Below, in pieces: positions 60,578 through 64,000 of a stretch of 64,000 nucleotides of DNA. The notes beneath the pieces were generated by a model. The model was not told where the DNA came from and searched no databases. It saw only the letters and a program-made list of their open reading frames with translations. Within the stretch, counting starts at the first letter, position 1; every line of letters starts with the position of its first letter. The stretch spans positions 1,336,501-1,400,500 of the forward strand of contig NZ_CP018153.1 of NCBI RefSeq assembly GCF_001889005.1, given 5' to 3'. The stretch comes from Christiangramia salexigens. GTDB taxonomy: Bacteria > Bacteroidota > Bacteroidia > Flavobacteriales > Flavobacteriaceae. A program made the position numbers and the translations under genes.

Positions 60578-63500
60578 TTATTCTTCAAGTTTTAAATCCA
60601 ATCCAAGACCTTTCAATTCGTGCATTAACACGTTGAAAGATTCCGGTAGTCCAGGTTCTGGCATTGGCTCACCCTTCACAATAGCCTCATAGGTCTTGGC
60701 TCTTCCGATCACGTCATCAGACTTCACGGTTAAGATTTCCCTTAGAGTACTGGATGCTCCGTAAGCTTCAAGAGCCCAAACCTCCATCTCTCCAAATCGC
60801 TGACCACCAAATTGTGCTTTACCACCAAGTGGTTGCTGAGTAATTAGCGAGTATGGTCCAATTGAACGAGCATGCATCTTATCATCGATCATGTGACCAA
60901 GTTTAAGCATGTAGATAACTCCTACAGTCGCTCTTTGATCAAAACGCTCTCCGGTTCCACCATCATATAGATGCGTATGACCGTATCTTGGGATTCCTGC
61001 TTCATCGGTTAGCTCGTTGATCTGCTCAATAGTTGCACCATCAAAAATTGGAGTAGCATATTTCTTTCCATTTTTCTGACCGGCCCATCCAAGAACTGTT
61101 TCGTAGATCTGACCAATGTTCATACGAGAAGGTACACCAAGTGGGTTCAATACGATATCCACTGGAGTTCCGTCTTCAAGGAAAGGCATATCTTCCTGAC
61201 GAACGATTCTTGCAACAATACCTTTGTTACCGTGACGTCCTGCCATCTTATCCCCTACTTTAAGTTTACGTTTCTTAGCGATGTAAACTTTAGCAAGCTT
61301 AAGAATTCCGGAAGGAAGCTCATCTCCAACAGAGATCGTAAACTTCTCTCTTCTTAGGTTACCCTGAAGATCGTTCTCTTTGATCTTGTAATTATGGATA
61401 AGATCTGCAACAAGGGCATTCAGATGATCATCTGTTGTCCAGGTTCCTGTAGTAAGGTGAGTATAATCATCTACAGAATTAAGCATTTTTAGAGTGTACT
61501 TCTTACCTTTTGGAAGAACTTCTTCTCCAAGGTCGTTTTGTACTCCCTGTGCGGTTTTACCACCTATGATCGCAAAAAGCTTTTCTACCAGCTGAGATTT
61601 AAGCAATGCAAATTTAGCATCGTACTTTTTCTCAAGTGCAGCAACATCTTCTTTATCCTGAGCTCTTTTACGCTTATCCTTAATTGCTCTTGCGAACAAT
61701 TTCTTGTCTATAACCACACCACTTAATGATGGAGAAGCTTTTAAAGAAGCATCTTTAACATCACCAGCTTTGTCACCAAAGATCGCACGAAGTAGTTTTT
61801 CTTCCGGCGTTGGATCGCTCTCACCTTTTGGTGTGATCTTACCAATTAATATATCACCTGGCTTAACTTCAGCACCTACTCTAATCATTCCGTGCTCATC
61901 AAGGTCTTTAGTAGCCTCTTCTGAAACGTTAGGAATATCATTGGTAAGTTCTTCGTTACCCAGTTTTGTATCTCTTACTTCTAAGGAATATTCATCGATA
62001 TGGATAGAGGTGAAAATATCATCTCTTACCACTTTTTCTGAAATTACGATCGCATCCTCAAAATTATAACCTTTCCAAGGCATGAAGGCAACCTTCATGT
62101 TTCTACCAAGTGCAAGTTCACCTGCCTCTGTAGCATATCCCTGGCAAAGAACCTGTCCTTTTGTTACCCTGTCGCCTACTCTTACGATAGGCTTAAGGTT
62201 GATACAGGATCCCTGGTTGGTTTTTCTAAATTTAATAAGATTATAAGTTTTCGAATCATCATCAAAACTTACCATACGCTCTTCGTCTGTACGGTCATAC
62301 TTAATAATAATCTTATTAGCATCTACATATTCTACTTCTCCTTCACCTTCAGCATTGATCAATACTCGTGAATCTGTAGCTACTTGTCTTTCAAGACCAG
62401 TTCCCACGATTGGAGAATCTGTTCTCAATAAAGGTACTGCCTGGCGCATCATGTTAGATCCCATCAGGGCACGGTTAGCATCATCATGTTCCAGAAATGG
62501 AATCAATGAAGCAGAAATAGATGAGATCTGGTTTGGAGCAACATCGGTATAATGAACCTCTTTAGGATCAACTACTGGGAAGTCACCCTCCATACGTGCA
62601 ATTACACGATCTGTATCTATTGTACCATCATCCTTTAATGGAATGTTAGCCTGAGCAATTTTCTTACCTTCTTCTTCCTCTGCACTTAAATAAATAGGCT
62701 CTTCAGAAGAATTTACCTTCCCATCGGAAACGCTTCTATAAGGAGTTTCAATGAATCCCATTCCATTCACTTTTGCATATACAGAAAGTGAAGAAATAAG
62801 ACCAATGTTTGGTCCTTCAGGTGTTTCAATAGGACAAAGTCTACCATAGTGAGTATAGTGAACATCACGAACCTCGAAACCGGCTCTTTCTCTTGAAAGT
62901 CCACCTGGTCCTAATGCCGAAAGTCTACGCTTATGCGTGATCTCTGCAAGAGGGTTCGTTTGGTCCATGAACTGAGATAACTGGTTTGTACCAAAGAACG
63001 AGTTGATCACAGAAGAAAGTGTCTTCGCGTTGATCAAATCTATTGGAGTAAACACCTCGTTATCACGAACGTTCATTCTCTCACGGATAGTTCTTGCCAT
63101 ACGAGCAAGTCCTACACCGAATTGCTGAGATAATTGCTCCCCTACAGTTCTAACACGACGGTTAGACAGGTGATCAATATCATCAATCTCAGCCTTAGAG
63201 TTAATAAGCTCAATAAGATATTTTACAATGGTAATGATATCTACTTTGGTAAGCACCTGCTTATCCATTTCAACTTCAAGACCAAGTTTTTTATTCATTC
63301 TATATCTACCTACTTCACCAAGACTATAACGCTGATCTGAGAAGAAAAGCTTATCTATGATTCCACGTGCTGTTTCCTCATCTGGCGGTTCAGCATTACG
63401 AAGCTGACGGTAAATATGTTCTACTGCCTCTTTTTCAGAGTTAGTAGGATCTTTTTGTAATGTATTATGAATAATAGCATAATCACCGGTTTGATTATCC

Positions 63501-64000
63501 TCTTTATGAAGTAGGATAGTCTTGCTTCCGGTTTCAAGAATCTCTTCTATATGATCCTTTTCTAATTCAGTATCACGGTCAAGAACGATCTCGTTACGCT
63601 CGATAGAAACAACTTCACCAGTATCTTCATCTACGAAATCCTCATACCATGTATTAAGTACCCTGGCAGCAAGTTTACGTCCAAGATATTTTTTAAGCCC
63701 TGTCTTAGAAACCTTAACTTCTTCAGCAAGGTCAAAGATCTCAAGGATGTCCTTGTCACGTTCAAATCCAATGGCACGGAAAAGAGTAGTAACAGGTAAT
63801 TTTTTCTTACGATCGATATACGCGTACATCACGCTGTTAATATCGGTAGCAAATTCAATCCATGATCCTTTGAAAGGAATTACACGGGCTGAATATAATT
63901 TAGTTCCATTAGCATGGAAAGACTGTCCAAAGAAAACCCCCGGGGAACGGTGTAACTGAGAAACTACAACACGCTCTGCACCATTAATACAGAATGTTCC
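60578..64000 (-). CDS. rpoB: DNA-directed RNA polymerase subunit beta, partial (5' end missing)
   Basis: This open reading frame continues without a stop to the right edge at 64000, so the start lies outside. 1140 residues are visible; the first visible ones read [19 protein letters not shown], a conserved RpoB segment. The rifampicin pocket is intact: [32 protein letters not shown]. Later come [39 protein letters not shown] and the C-terminal [28 protein letters not shown] methionine at 63832 is internal and not a start. Confidence 0.97.
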   Translation of the reverse strand, partial: GTFCINGAERVVVSQLHRSPGVFFGQSFHANGTKLYSARVIPFKGSWIEFATDINSVMYAYIDRKKKLPVTTLFRAIGFERDKDILEIFDLAEEVKVSKTGLKKYLGRKLAARVLNTWYEDFVDEDTGEVVSIERNEIVLDRDTELEKDHIEEILETGSKTILLHKEDNQTGDYAIIHNTLQKDPTNSEKEAVEHIYRQLRNAEPPDEETARGIIDKLFFSDQRYSLGEVGRYRMNKKLGLEVEMDKQVLTKVDIITIVKYLIELINSKAEIDDIDHLSNRRVRTVGEQLSQQFGVGLARMARTIRERMNVRDNEVFTPIDLINAKTLSSVINSFFGTNQLSQFMDQTNPLAEITHKRRLSALGPGGLSRERAGFEVRDVHYTHYGRLCPIETPEGPNIGLISSLSVYAKVNGMGFIETPYRSVSDGKVNSSEEPIYLSAEEEEGKKIAQANIPLKDDGTIDTDRVIARMEGDFPVVDPKEVHYTDVAPNQISSISASLIPFLEHDDANRALMGSNMMRQAVPLLRTDSPIVGTGLERQVATDSRVLINAEGEGEVEYVDANKIIIKYDRTDEERMVSFDDDSKTYNLIKFRKTNQGSCINLKPIVRVGDRVTKGQVLCQGYATEAGELALGRNMKVAFMPWKGYNFEDAIVISEKVVRDDIFTSIHIDEYSLEVRDTKLGNEELTNDIPNVSEEATKDLDEHGMIRVGAEVKPGDILIGKITPKGESDPTPEEKLLRAIFGDKAGDVKDASLKASPSLSGVVIDKKLFARAIKDKRKRAQDKEDVAALEKKYDAKFALLKSQLVEKLFAIIGGKTAQGVQNDLGEEVLPKGKKYTLKMLNSVDDYTHLTTGTWTTDDHLNALVADLIHNYKIKENDLQGNLRREKFTISVGDELPSGILKLAKVYIAKKRKLKVGDKMAGRHGNKGIVARIVRQEDMPFLEDGTPVDIVLNPLGVPSRMNIGQIYETVLGWAGQKNGKKYATPIFDGATIEQINELTDEAGIPRYGHTHLYDGGTGERFDQRATVGVIYMLKLGHMIDDKMHARSIGPYSLITQQPLGGKAQFGGQRFGEMEVWALEAYGASSTLREILTVKSDDVIGRAKTYEAIVKGEPMPEPGLPESFNVLMHELKGLGLDLKLEE

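Noticed and set aside
63832..63834. Start codon of rpoB at 63832
   Set aside because: The reading frame continues with conserved RpoB sequence to the window edge, so this methionine is internal.
56206..64000. Many open readings of 60-120 codons on the plus strand inside rpoC and rpoB
   Set aside because: They lie wholly within highly conserved genes on the other strand, have no family resemblance and reflect the codon bias of the true genes.
1..64000. Mobile elements, CRISPR arrays, integrons or long direct repeats
   Set aside because: No transposase, integrase or phage gene was seen, and no regularly spaced repeat or terminal inverted repeat was found by reading.

Overview
The window looks like ordinary chromosomal core of a marine-type member of Flavobacteriaceae (Bacteroidota). 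A Gramella/Christiangramia-like genus is a guess from overall protein flavour and is not proven. The DNA is AT-rich by eye. Shine-Dalgarno sites are mostly weak. Several genes are preceded by the Bacteroidota -7 promoter element TAnnTTTG. Families typical of the phylum are present: DUF4136, DUF4369, DUF3467, DUF2007, GMEHQ-type M1 peptidases, an OmpA lipoprotein and a TPR hybrid histidine kinase. I found no rRNA, insertion sequence, phage gene, integrase, CRISPR array or long repeat, and no gene-free gap above 300 bases (the longest is 26847-27129).

Layout. 168-4003 (+): a methylcrotonyl-CoA-carboxylase-type beta subunit, a secreted M1 metallopeptidase and a DoxX membrane protein. 11182-4029 (-): a tightly packed run of holA, menA, an UPF0173 hydrolase, menC, a CPBP protease, menE and a secreted M24 peptidase. 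This is the late menaquinone pathway joined to a DNA polymerase III subunit. 11268-14857 (+): an orphan HsdR-N nuclease-like protein overlapping a GT2 glycosyltransferase, an OmpA lipoprotein and a zinc-peptidase-like lipoprotein. 18089-14901 (-): UvrD/PcrA helicase and a Sua5/YrdC threonylcarbamoyl-AMP synthase. 18246-20692 (+): a DsrE-like secreted protein, an M20 amidohydrolase and a small membrane protein. 24617-20676 (-): an M1 aminopeptidase followed by two tandem patatin-like lipases. 24747-30594 (+): recG, a TPR secreted protein and pheT.

31926-30643 (-): a fasciclin protein and a DUF4136 lipoprotein. 32121-33368 (+): three small conserved proteins. 36655-33400 (-): a TetR regulator and an ABC1/AarF kinase as an operon, then a FabH-type synthase. 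36869-39669 (+): htpG and a lipoprotein. 41909-39672 (-): a TPR hybrid sensor kinase that probably starts at TTG. 42063-43011 (+): a DoxX-like protein and AlkB, meeting an S1/P1 nuclease end to end. 43908-48835 (+): SPFH protein, alpha/beta hydrolase, a 56-residue Arc-type DNA-binding protein, a HAD phosphatase, a DUF819 transporter and a DUF4369 lipoprotein. 50801-49007 (-): the idi-queD-bcp operon, a small conserved protein and tRNA-Thr(TGT). 50870-52471 (-): an OmpA protein with a large unassigned N-terminal region. 52637-55657 (+): prfC and an AGCS symporter. 56092-64000 (-): a DUF3467 protein, rpoC and rpoB, which runs off the right edge.

The clear functional groups are menaquinone synthesis, isoprenoid and pterin/queuosine metabolism, DNA repair and replication (holA, uvrD, recG, alkB), translation (pheT, prfC, Sua5, tRNA-Thr), transcription (rpoBC) and cell-envelope proteins. 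I saw no convincing new defence or mobile system. The items most worth a second look are the UNCG hairpin between rpoB and rpoC, the OmpA fusion protein, the Arc-type small gene embedded in the SPFH operon, the leaderless-looking HsdR-N/GT2 pair and the tandem patatin duplication.
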